Positions 1 through 6,102 of a stretch of 16,214 nucleotides of DNA are shown piece by piece. The translations under genes were made by a program, and so were the position numbers. The DNA comes from Desulfobacterales bacterium (GTDB lineage: Bacteria > Desulfobacterota > Desulfobulbia > Desulfobulbales > BM004), in the NCBI GenBank assembly GCA_030621655.1, contig JAUXHH010000011.1, forward strand, positions 1 through 16,214. The letters run 5' to 3'. Position 1 is the first letter of the stretch. Each line of letters opens with the position of its first letter. Under the pieces are notes generated by a model, which was not told where the DNA came from, searched no databases, and worked only from the letters and a program-made list of their open reading frames with translations.

Positions 1-174
1 AACCGATGCGGCACAACCGGTGACACGACATTTGGCGGTCATTCCATGGTAGTTGCTCCAGACGGCTCGATTCTGCTGGAAGCCGATGAAAATGAGGAAT
101 GCAGGGGAACAATGCTTGACCTTGAAATGGTATCTGCTGCCAGATCCTTATTCAGTACGGTTCCGAGCAGATAG
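1..174 (+). CDS. Carbon-nitrogen hydrolase (nitrilase superfamily), C-terminal end only
   Basis: Frame 1 is open from the first base of the window to TAG at 172-174 and gives the last 57 residues of a protein. It begins NRCGTTGDTTFGGHSMVVAP and continues with DGSILLEADENEE, the typical C-terminal part of the nitrilase/carbon-nitrogen hydrolase fold (N-R-x-G, then G-H-S, then P-D/W-G). Members hydrolyse or condense non-peptide C-N bonds in small amides and are cytoplasmic. The catalytic Glu-Lys-Cys residues lie upstream of the window, so substrate and subfamily (omega-amidase, carbamoylputrescine amidase and others) cannot be told. No clear terminator follows. The next genes are on the opposite strand, so this gene ends its transcription unit here. 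Confidence 0.85.
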   Translation, partial: NRCGTTGDTTFGGHSMVVAPDGSILLEADENEECRGTMLDLEMVSAARSLFSTVPSR

Positions 175-264
175 GTTCAAGGCTCAAGACTAGAAAAATC
201 CAACACGAGTATTTGTAACCGAAATCGACAGGCAGGGGCTTTCAGATGGTGGGAGATAAAATCT

Positions 265-435
265 TTAGCATGGTTTTCCAATTGTCCGCCTATAAACAAA
301 TACCTCATAGTTTTTGCAGATACCAAGCGCGACCTTCTGGGATACGCCGACATATTTCAGCCTGCAGTAAATATGCAGCGGATTCAACAGGTGTCGAATC
401 ATATCCATGAACGTTACGTTGCAGACTTTATACAT
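265..435 (-). CDS. Possible small conserved-type protein, 56 residues, function unknown
   Basis: Read from ATG at 435 to TAA at 265 the frame gives a 56-residue protein. Its core, MIRHLLNPLHIYCRL followed by KYVGVSQKVALGICKNYE, reads like a compact, mostly helical, real protein rather than random translation. From memory, short deltaproteobacterial hypothetical proteins carry a similar N-P-L-H-x-Y-C-R-L core, but I could not check this. The frame is open further upstream to 552, but that part is low-quality sequence crossing a hairpin. I chose 435 because AGAGGAAAGAGGAG lies just upstream on the minus strand, though its spacing of about 14 bases to the ATG is long. No signal peptide or clear membrane segment is visible. 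It could still be a chance frame. Confidence 0.42.
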   Translation of the reverse strand: MYKVCNVTFMDMIRHLLNPLHIYCRLKYVGVSQKVALGICKNYEVFVYRRTIGKPC

Positions 436-504
436 GATGATATTATTTTCTCCTCTTTCCTCTGATGAGCCATTCCCTCGTTTTTTACAAAAGCAAAAAG
501 CAAG

Positions 505-549
505 CCACTTTGGATGGGAGGATATAAAAATATCCTTATTCCACAGTGG
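505..549. other. Imperfect hairpin with a perfect GGATAT core
   Basis: An inner perfect hairpin GGATAT-AAAA-ATATCC spans 520-535. Around it GGA (512-514) pairs with TCC (540-542) and CCACT (505-509) pairs with AGTGG (545-549), leaving small internal loops. It lies about 70 bases upstream of the possible small minus-strand gene and so could be in its leader, or could be a transcription end signal. No good T-run follows on either strand. Confidence 0.35.
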
Positions 550-665
550 CATACATGATTAATGTCTTGCGCAATAAGGAAAAGCGGGTGATCAGACATT
601 ATGACAAGATAATTTATGGATGGTCATATTACCAATGCGGGCTGAAAACAAAGTGCACTTGAGGT

Positions 666-700
666 GTTGAATAACTCAACAATATGTTGAATAATTCAAC
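666..700. promoter_or_regulatory. Tandem operator-like palindromes
   Basis: Two 15-base palindromic sites, GTTGAATAACTCAAC (666-680) and GTTGAATAATTCAAC (686-700), differ at one base. The second is a perfect GTTGAA-TAA-TTCAAC dyad and the first has one arm mismatch. They sit 20 bases centre to centre, two helical turns, as expected for side-by-side binding of two repressor dimers. I cannot name the regulator; dyads of this size suit winged-helix families such as ArsR or MarR. The nearest possible target is the small minus-strand gene at 265-435. Confidence 0.45.
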
Positions 701-723
701 ATGATTTACTGAAGAACCTGATA

Positions 724-754
724 AAACTGAGACAGACCTATTTGGTGTCAGTTT
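724..754. terminator. Bulged stem-loop downstream of the 790-1293 gene
   Basis: AAACT (724-728) pairs with AGTTT (750-754), GACA (731-734) pairs with TGTC (746-749), and CC pairs with GG around a TATTT loop, with small bulges. It lies 36 bases after the stop of the minus-strand gene and could end its transcript. The sequence after the stem on the minus strand is only weakly T-rich (TTAT), so this is a weak terminator candidate. Confidence 0.22.
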
Positions 755-789
755 GTTGAAACCTTCCTTTAATCACCTTTTGTACCATT

Positions 790-1293
790 TCACGCAGCCG
801 GACAAAGCTCCCTCCACCTCTCCGGCAGATCATCTAAAGAAACCCCTAATGATATAGCCAGTTCCTCAATCTCTGCCTGACAGCAATTTATACATGAACT
901 GCGGTTGCCACTTTGCACATCACTGACTTCGTTACATAAAAACCTTGTCAAAGCTTCTGCAGTTTCAACCAGTATGACTGAAAAGTCCATTTTCTCCCTG
1001 GTGCAGAATTTTAACAACCGCTGCCAATTCGCCACACAGCGTGCCATTCCCCGGTAAAGACCTTTGTCACGATTTCCAGGATCAATATCCCTTAAAATTA
1101 TTGCCCGGTACCGTTTTATCACTGCCTGCTTAAGAGGAAAAACATCATCAATATTCAACTGCAGACCCGGACCTTCGACATCTTCTGTCAGGTAATAGAT
1201 TGATTCATGATAGGTGACTTCAGGGATTTCACCTGAATGCAGGACAACAAAAGCCTCTTCAGCAATCAATGTTTTTTTATCAACCTCACTCAT
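790..1293 (-). CDS. Uncharacterised protein, 167 residues
   Basis: The frame encodes a 167-residue soluble protein with no signal peptide or membrane helix. The middle section (about residues 60-95, with RYRAIILRDIDPGNRD and GMARCVANWQRLLKFC) is rich in charged and aromatic residues and looks well conserved in type. The C-terminal part has a cysteine cluster, SSCINCC (132-138), followed by an acidic helix and SLDDLPERW. Seven cysteines in all, with C134, C137 and C138 close together, leave room for metal or redox chemistry, but I see no known motif. I recall similar hypothetical proteins in deltaproteobacteria without an assigned function. No good ribosome binding site precedes the ATG (sequence ACATAGTATT), so the start could be slightly different. 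It is the last minus-strand gene before the gene-poor stretch, 243 bases downstream of hemA. Confidence 0.75.
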   Translation of the reverse strand: MSEVDKKTLIAEEAFVVLHSGEIPEVTYHESIYYLTEDVEGPGLQLNIDDVFPLKQAVIKRYRAIILRDIDPGNRDKGLYRGMARCVANWQRLLKFCTREKMDFSVILVETAEALTRFLCNEVSDVQSGNRSSCINCCQAEIEELAISLGVSLDDLPERWRELCPAA

Positions 1294-1459
1294 AATACTA
1301 TGTTGTCTAAAACAATTTTTTCAAAAAGGCTTTTTTATATTATCGAAGTCTGCTTGACAAGCTGAGACGACTGCAGATAAGCACCCTTAAAAGCAGGGCA
1401 TAAACACCTTTTCAGGGCACGAGGGGTATAAACTCCGACTTCGGATACAAGGAGCAGTG

Positions 1460-1489
1460 AATCCGGCTATATTAATAATATGCCGGATT
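1460..1489. terminator. Strong hairpin downstream of hemA
   Basis: AATCCGGC (1460-1467) pairs perfectly with GCCGGATT (1482-1489). A bulged T then leads to ATAT/ATAT around a TAATA loop. It begins 47 bases after the hemA stop codon on the minus strand. Neither side carries a clear T-run, so it may stabilise an mRNA 3' end rather than be a textbook factor-independent terminator. Confidence 0.4.
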
Positions 1490-1536
1490 TATTGCGACAG
1501 GTAGCGACTTTCAGGGAGACTCCGCTGTAGATGCGA

Positions 1537-2811
1537 TTATTCGGAATTGTCTAAATTGAAGAAATTACGGATCGAGGCAAGCTTAACCTTCTTGTCCTTG
1601 TGGGAAGCATCTTTCTTCAGATAAACAATAGGATTGTGAAGAATCTTATTCATCATGGCAGAAGTCATCTTTTCAATTGCCTTGATTTCCTTATCAGACA
1701 GACTGCCTATGTTAGGGAGTGTTTTCTCAAGTTCTGCCTTGCGGATCGCATCCGCTTTTTCACGAATGGCTACAATTGTCGGGGTAACCTCCATGGAGCC
1801 GAGCCAAAGCATGAACTTCAGGGTCTCTTCGCTGACGATTCTCTCAGCATGAACTGCCTCTTTGTCCCGCTCCGCCTTGTTGATATCCACGATATTATTT
1901 AAGTCATCTATACCGTAGAGATACACATTTTCCAGGTCGTTCAACTTGGGGTCAAGATCACGGGGCACCGCAATGTCAATCAGGAAAAGTGGTCTATTTC
2001 GCCGCTGGCGCATAAGAGGTTTAACATCCTTGCTGTGCAGGATTACATCAGGCGAGCCCGTGGAACTGATCATGATATCCACATGTTCAAGCTGAGGAAT
2101 CAATTCTTCCAGTGCTACCGGCTTGCCATTAAAACAGCGGGCCAGGTTCACGGCCCGTTCAAAAGTCCTGTTGGCCACAACCACCTCGGCTATCCCCTGG
2201 TTCATGAGATGCTGGGCCGCAAGTTCAGCCATTTCACCTGCTCCCACCAGCATGGCTATTTTATTTTTCAGGTTGCCGAAAATCTTCTTGGCCAACTCCA
2301 CTGCGGCATAACTGATGGATACAGCACTGGATCCTATCTCAGTCTCAGTTCGTATACGCTTTGCAACAGAAAAGGCCTTGTGCATAAGCCTGTTCAATAT
2401 CATACCGCCGGCATTCTGTTCCGATGCATCCCGGTAAGCCTGTTTCAACTGCCCGAGAATTTGTGGCTCTCCGACAATCATGGAATCAAGGCTGGCGCCA
2501 ACCCGGAACAGGTGTTGTATAGCTGCCTTACCCTGGTGCAGGTAAACATACTGACCGGCTTCGTCATAACTCATGCTATTATCAAAGAGAAAATCGCGAA
2601 TCTTTTTCTCGGTCTCCTCAGGCGTTGGTGAAACAAAAATGACCTCGACCCGATTGCAGGTGGAGAGAAAGCAGAACTCCTCACAGCCCGGTATTACCTT
2701 CAATTCGCGATATGGGGTTCCCGGGTCACTTGAGAAGGACAAACGCTCTCGAATTTCCACCGGGGCCGTCTTGTGGTTTACCCCGAGGATCATGATCTTT
2801 TCAGCCGACAT
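1537..2811 (-). CDS. hemA: Glutamyl-tRNA reductase
   Basis: The 424-residue product matches the usual length of HemA. It uses NADPH to reduce glutamyl-tRNA(Glu) to glutamate-1-semialdehyde, the first committed step of the C5 route to all tetrapyrroles. Visible landmarks are GVNHKTAPVEIRERLSF near the N-terminus (10-26), the catalytic cysteine C52 in LSTCNRVE, HLFRVGASLDSMIVGEPQ from residue 100, and the nucleotide-binding loop GAGEMAELA (190-198) followed by VANRTFERA. The C-terminal helical dimerisation region is present to the end. The start codon lies inside the end of ccsA (11-base overlap, different frame), so translation is probably coupled. In the same direction upstream are ccsA and precorrin-2 dehydrogenase. 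No truncation or missing catalytic residue is visible. Confidence 0.97.
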   Translation of the reverse strand: MSAEKIMILGVNHKTAPVEIRERLSFSSDPGTPYRELKVIPGCEEFCFLSTCNRVEVIFVSPTPEETEKKIRDFLFDNSMSYDEAGQYVYLHQGKAAIQHLFRVGASLDSMIVGEPQILGQLKQAYRDASEQNAGGMILNRLMHKAFSVAKRIRTETEIGSSAVSISYAAVELAKKIFGNLKNKIAMLVGAGEMAELAAQHLMNQGIAEVVVANRTFERAVNLARCFNGKPVALEELIPQLEHVDIMISSTGSPDVILHSKDVKPLMRQRRNRPLFLIDIAVPRDLDPKLNDLENVYLYGIDDLNNIVDINKAERDKEAVHAERIVSEETLKFMLWLGSMEVTPTIVAIREKADAIRKAELEKTLPNIGSLSDKEIKAIEKMTSAMMNKILHNPIVYLKKDASHKDKKVKLASIRNFFNLDNSE

Positions 2812-3619
2812 AAGAATGGAGTCCTTCCAGTAGGAATGTTACACCCCACAGAGTAAAGAGAGCGGCTGAAAAACCGACTATGGCCATGATGGCTGCCCGG
2901 CGTCCTCTCCAGCCTACGGTGAATCGCTGGTGCAAAAGGGCGGCATAGAGAAACCATGTGATAAGGGACCATGTCTCCTTGGGATCCCACTGCCAGTAAG
3001 CCCCCCAAGCCTGTTTGGCCCAGACAGAACCCGTTATTATGCCGAGAGTCAACAGCGGAAAACCTATGGCCAGGCAGTGACTGTTTAGTTGATCAAGGGA
3101 TTCCAGTGACGGCAGGCGGGTGTAAAAAAGTCCAAAGCGCTTATTTTTCAACTCCCTTTCCTGCAGGAGATACATGATACCTCCGCAGAAAGCGAGAGCC
3201 AGAAACCCATTGGCCATTATTGCTATGCTGGCATGTACCGGCAGCCAGGCACTTTTCAAGGCAGGCGGCAGTGGTATAATTTCACGGGATGAAAATGTGG
3301 CTATCAGCATGAGGCCTGTTATAAGAGGGCTGACAAATGAGCCGAAATTCCTGACATTATACCTCCAGTGAAAAGAAAGATAGCCCCAGGTTACCGACCA
3401 GGCAAAGAATGAAGCAGCTTCATGATGATTGGTCAATGGGGTATGACCTGCCTCGATATAACGCACGATCAGGTAGAGCGTATGCAACACTCCCGCCCCG
3501 ATAAGGATTCCACGGGCCGTTGTTCTGACATCATTACGTTGAGACCAGAAGTAAACTACATAACCACCGGTTGCCAGAACATAGGCAAACAGGGTTATTT
3601 GAAATAATAGATAGCCCAT
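2801..3619 (-). CDS. ccsA: CcsA/HemX-type cytochrome c biogenesis membrane protein
   Basis: The 272-residue product is a multi-spanning inner-membrane protein with about eight hydrophobic segments. The family signature is the tryptophan-rich motif WGAYWQWDPKE (205-215), the haem-presenting WWD-type motif of System II CcsA/ResC. Histidines H129 (LPVHA) and H230 (LLHQR) sit where the family has its external haem ligands. The protein is thought to carry and present haem on the outer side of the membrane for attachment to apocytochrome c, normally with a CcsB/ResB partner that is not in this window. A good AGGAG ribosome binding site lies 9 bases before the ATG. It overlaps hemA by 11 bases and follows precorrin-2 dehydrogenase by 37. 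Relatives next to hemA are often called HemX and may affect HemA level, so the exact role is open. Confidence 0.92.
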   Translation of the reverse strand: MGYLLFQITLFAYVLATGGYVVYFWSQRNDVRTTARGILIGAGVLHTLYLIVRYIEAGHTPLTNHHEAASFFAWSVTWGYLSFHWRYNVRNFGSFVSPLITGLMLIATFSSREIIPLPPALKSAWLPVHASIAIMANGFLALAFCGGIMYLLQERELKNKRFGLFYTRLPSLESLDQLNSHCLAIGFPLLTLGIITGSVWAKQAWGAYWQWDPKETWSLITWFLYAALLHQRFTVGWRGRRAAIMAIVGFSAALFTLWGVTFLLEGLHSYVG

Positions 3620-3656
3620 TCAAAGGTACTCCTGTAATCAGTTTAACTTCTCTTCA

Positions 3657-4331
3657 TCAAAAAAAAACGGCCCGGACTCCAGGCAACCAGTCATCCCCTA
3701 TCCTGTCCTTAAGAACGGCACAAAGATGTTTCTCAATGCTGTCCAAGTTTTTAGTCTTTATCCATTCTTCCATGTCATCATGCAACAGCTGTTTAAACAA
3801 CTGTTCATTCTCCTGTTGCGATAGGCCGGAAGTCAAAATCTCCGGTCGGAGAGCCCCCATAATATCAACCAGTATTCCATATTCCGGCCCAAACCTTTTT
3901 TCAAGTTCCATACGCAGTTTTCTGGCTAGAGCCGGGCTCTTGCCTGCCGTGGAAACAGAGATGGCCAAGTCACCCCGCCTAACAGTAGCCGGCAGAATAA
4001 AATTACATCGTTGGGGCACATCAGCCACATTCAGTAAAAGATTATTGCCGGCCGCCTCCTCATAAACCTGCTTCTGGGTCTCTTCATCATTGGTTGCCGC
4101 GATAACCAGAAAGGCCTGCGCCAGGTCTCCCTGGCGGTATTCCCTGTCAATCCACTGGATATTGCCTTCAGCATGCTGTAACTGAAGTTCTTCGGTCAGC
4201 GCTGGACTTATTACAGAAACCTGCGCTGAGCAAGAGAGTAACCCCAACGCTTTTCGCTCAGCCACTCTGCCGCCACCCACAACTACACAGGGTTTTGCTT
4301 CCAGATCAAGGCATATAGGATAGAAAGACAT
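3657..4331 (-). CDS. Precorrin-2 dehydrogenase / sirohydrochlorin ferrochelatase (CysG N-terminal type)
   Basis: The 224-residue protein is a stand-alone version of the CysG N-terminal (Met8p/SirC-like) module. It oxidises precorrin-2 to sirohydrochlorin with NAD+, and some members also insert iron. The Rossmann loop VVGGGRVAERKA lies at 17-28 and AATND at 78-82. NVADVPQRCNFILPA (101-115) contains the catalytic aspartate D104, and STAGKSPALARKLR follows at 127-140. No methyltransferase domain is attached, so the uroporphyrinogen methylase must be encoded elsewhere. AGGTGA precedes the ATG. In sulfate reducers siroheme is needed for sulfite reductase and can also feed an alternative haem route, which fits the ccsA-hemA neighbours. 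Whether it chelates iron cannot be read from sequence alone. Confidence 0.93.
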   Translation of the reverse strand: MSFYPICLDLEAKPCVVVGGGRVAERKALGLLSCSAQVSVISPALTEELQLQHAEGNIQWIDREYRQGDLAQAFLVIAATNDEETQKQVYEEAAGNNLLLNVADVPQRCNFILPATVRRGDLAISVSTAGKSPALARKLRMELEKRFGPEYGILVDIMGALRPEILTSGLSQQENEQLFKQLLHDDMEEWIKTKNLDSIEKHLCAVLKDRIGDDWLPGVRAVFF

Positions 4332-4415
4332 TATTCACCTATACCTGCTGCATTCATCTCTGTCTGGTCGAAAATATAATTTCTGCGCATCATTCTTCCA
4401 GTTATACTGCATACC

Positions 4416-4443
4416 GTTATAGGCATTAATGTTGGTTTCGCAA
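4416..4443 (-). promoter_or_regulatory. Candidate promoter for the precorrin-2 dehydrogenase-ccsA-hemA unit
   Basis: On the minus strand TTGCGA (4438-4443) is followed after 16 bases by TATAAC (4416-4421), which is 4/6 and 5/6 to the sigma-70 consensus. It lies in the 200-base gap after uppP and would start RNA about 80 bases before the ATG at 4331. A second TATAAC lies at 4401-4406 without a good -35. Confidence 0.35.
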
Positions 4444-4530
4444 AAAAAATATCCTCTCTATGGCCGAATAAAATCAATATGTTGTTCAGTATTATACCTT
4501 GCAGAATACCACGTATTGCGAATCCTACGA

Positions 4531-5337
4531 TCATAAAATTTGTATTAACAGCACCACACCTGCCAGCACAAAGCGATAATAAGCAAAAACAGCAAATGAA
4601 TGGGATTGAATGAAACGCAAAAGAAAAGCGATCACCAGATAGCCGGAAACTGCTGCTGCAAAAAATCCAGCCAGATAGAATCCCAGTTGTCCCGGCTTAG
4701 AACCCTGCCTGATAATATCCGGCAGATTGTATACCCCTGCGCCAAAAATGACGGGAACAGACAGCAAAAAAGAAAACCTGGCGGCAGACATTCTGTTAAA
4801 CCCTCTCATAAGACCGGCTGTCATGGTTATGCCACTGCGAGACACCCCAGGCATGAGAGCAAATGCCTGAAACAGGCCAATAAGTACTACATCAACAAAT
4901 CCAATGGATTTCATGTGCCTCGAATGCTTTCCCGCTTTGTCGGCCAACAACAACAGCAAGCCGGCCCCGGCCAGGGCCGCAGCAATAAGGACAGGAGATC
5001 TGAAAATTGTTTCAGCAGCATCTTTCAGGAAATACCCTGCTGCTACTGCAGGTAATGTTCCCAAACATAAATAAAATGCCAGGAGACGCTGGTGTCCGGC
5101 ATCTTCGCCTAACACCCGGGGATTAACCAGGGCTGTAAGCATCATGAATAAATCGCGCCGGAAATATATACAAACACCCAACAGGGTCCCAAGGTGCAGG
5201 GCAACATCAAAGGTTAAACCAGCCTCTTCTATGCCAAGAAAAAATTCAACAAGGGCAAGATGGCCGGAACTTGAAATCGGCAGGAATTCTGTTACACCCT
5301 GTAATAATCCCAGAAAAATGGCGTGAAATAAATTCAT
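4531..5337 (-). CDS. uppP: Undecaprenyl-diphosphatase (UppP/BacA)
   Basis: The 268-residue product is an integral inner-membrane protein of normal family length. It removes a phosphate from undecaprenyl pyrophosphate so that the lipid carrier can be reused in peptidoglycan and O-antigen synthesis; overproduction gives bacitracin resistance in other bacteria. The two signature motifs are complete: LLQGVTEFLPISSSGH (11-26, catalytic-site E17 and H26) and LMPGVSRSGITMTAG (161-175, with R167). The rest is a series of hydrophobic helices ending at the C-terminus. It starts 21 bases after the TlpA-like gene, so the two are probably co-transcribed. No strong ribosome binding site is seen before the ATG. 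The polyprenyl synthase gene elsewhere in this window belongs to quinone side-chain synthesis and is not its partner. Confidence 0.96.
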   Translation of the reverse strand: MNLFHAIFLGLLQGVTEFLPISSSGHLALVEFFLGIEEAGLTFDVALHLGTLLGVCIYFRRDLFMMLTALVNPRVLGEDAGHQRLLAFYLCLGTLPAVAAGYFLKDAAETIFRSPVLIAAALAGAGLLLLLADKAGKHSRHMKSIGFVDVVLIGLFQAFALMPGVSRSGITMTAGLMRGFNRMSAARFSFLLSVPVIFGAGVYNLPDIIRQGSKPGQLGFYLAGFFAAAVSGYLVIAFLLRFIQSHSFAVFAYYRFVLAGVVLLIQIL

Positions 5338-5358
5338 CCGGATAACTGTTGAGAATAT

Positions 5359-5889
5359 TTACCCTGCACCAAGCATGCTCTTGATATCTTCTTCCAAAAA
5401 GTCATGACCGACATACCCCAGATATTTTTTAACTATTTGACCTTGACGGTTGACTAAAAAAGTAGCCGGGATACCTGTCACCCCGCCAAAACTTCTGGTC
5501 ACAACAGGGTCTGCAAGAAGGACAGGGTAGTTTATGCCGAATTTGTTGATGAGTTTTTGCAATGGTGCCAGGTCTCCTTCATCGACGGAAAATGCTATCA
5601 CTGAAAACCCCTTTGACTTGAAAGAATCCTGCAGGGTAATCAAAGCTGGTATCTCCTGGATACATGGAGGACACCAAGACGCAAAAAAGGTAACCAGCAG
5701 CATCTGGCCATCAAGCTGTTTGCTGTCGATTATTGTTTTATCAGTCAGGGAGTCCTTCTTAAAAGGGGCCATTTGCATGCGCTCACCTATTGCTGGAGTC
5801 AACCCAACCCTTGTATCCTGTTCTCCTTGTTTGCAGGCCATTACTAGCGTGAGCAGTCCAATGGCCAGAAGAAGATATCTAAATTTCAT
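5359..5889 (-). CDS. TlpA/ResA-like thioredoxin-fold lipoprotein
   Basis: The 176-residue product starts with a lipoprotein signal peptide (charged MKFRY, hydrophobic run, lipobox LVMAC with C19), so it should be anchored on the periplasmic side. The thioredoxin fold carries the redox motif WCPPC (72-76) and the cis-proline segment GIPATFLVN (139-147). Such proteins reduce specific periplasmic disulfides, often the haem-binding CXXCH cysteines of apocytochromes c, and take electrons from a CcdA/DsbD membrane partner not seen here. The nearby ccsA gene fits a cytochrome c role, but its gene neighbour is uppP and the true substrate is unknown. GGTGA precedes the ATG by a good distance. Both active-site cysteines are intact. 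Confidence 0.93.
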   Translation of the reverse strand: MKFRYLLLAIGLLTLVMACKQGEQDTRVGLTPAIGERMQMAPFKKDSLTDKTIIDSKQLDGQMLLVTFFASWCPPCIQEIPALITLQDSFKSKGFSVIAFSVDEGDLAPLQKLINKFGINYPVLLADPVVTRSFGGVTGIPATFLVNRQGQIVKKYLGYVGHDFLEEDIKSMLGAG

Positions 5890-6102
5890 ATTTTCACCGG
5901 ATAATTAACACATCATTTTATATCGTGACTAAACCCCATCCTGATTTCTCTTTTTCCCAAGATAATGCTCATGGAGGAGATAATCAAGCCGCCCATTGTT
6001 TCCAGCATGACGATCAGGCATCATAAAGGTAATTTCAGCACTCTTTCCAAACTGGAGTATAGAAAAAATCAGCAACTCAAGAGATAAAAATATTGGAGAG
6101 GA

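Larger units (their letters stand above)
175..789. other. Long gene-poor stretch
   Basis: About 615 bases separate the hydrolase tail from the next confident gene. The stretch is AT-rich and lies where a plus-strand and a minus-strand unit converge. It holds a possible 56-residue minus-strand gene (265-435), an imperfect hairpin (505-549), two operator-like palindromes (666-700) and a bulged stem-loop (724-754), each listed separately. I see nothing recognisable in 175-264 or 550-665. Longer minus-strand reading frames running through 436-599 do not look like protein. Confidence 0.6.

Noticed and set aside
436..599. Upstream extension of the small minus-strand frame to 552 and a second frame at 414-599
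   Set aside because: The translations look random, cross an extended hairpin, and the two frames overlap each other; the better start is at 435.
1600..2833. Several plus-strand open frames opposite hemA, the longest 198 codons
   Set aside because: They are antisense shadows of a clear hemA gene and have no protein-like features.
4331..4534. 67-codon minus-strand frame overlapping uppP by ATGA and the precorrin-2 dehydrogenase start by TAATG
   Set aside because: The fit at both ends is striking, but the frame is rich in ATA and AGA codons unlike its neighbours, has no recognisable protein pattern, and contains promoter-like sequences. It more likely is a spacer with a promoter; homologues in relatives would change this.
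5966..6085. Plus-strand frame of about 39 codons in the gap between the lipoprotein and kinase genes
   Set aside because: Short, no ribosome binding site and no protein-like pattern; nothing else was seen in this 213-base gap.
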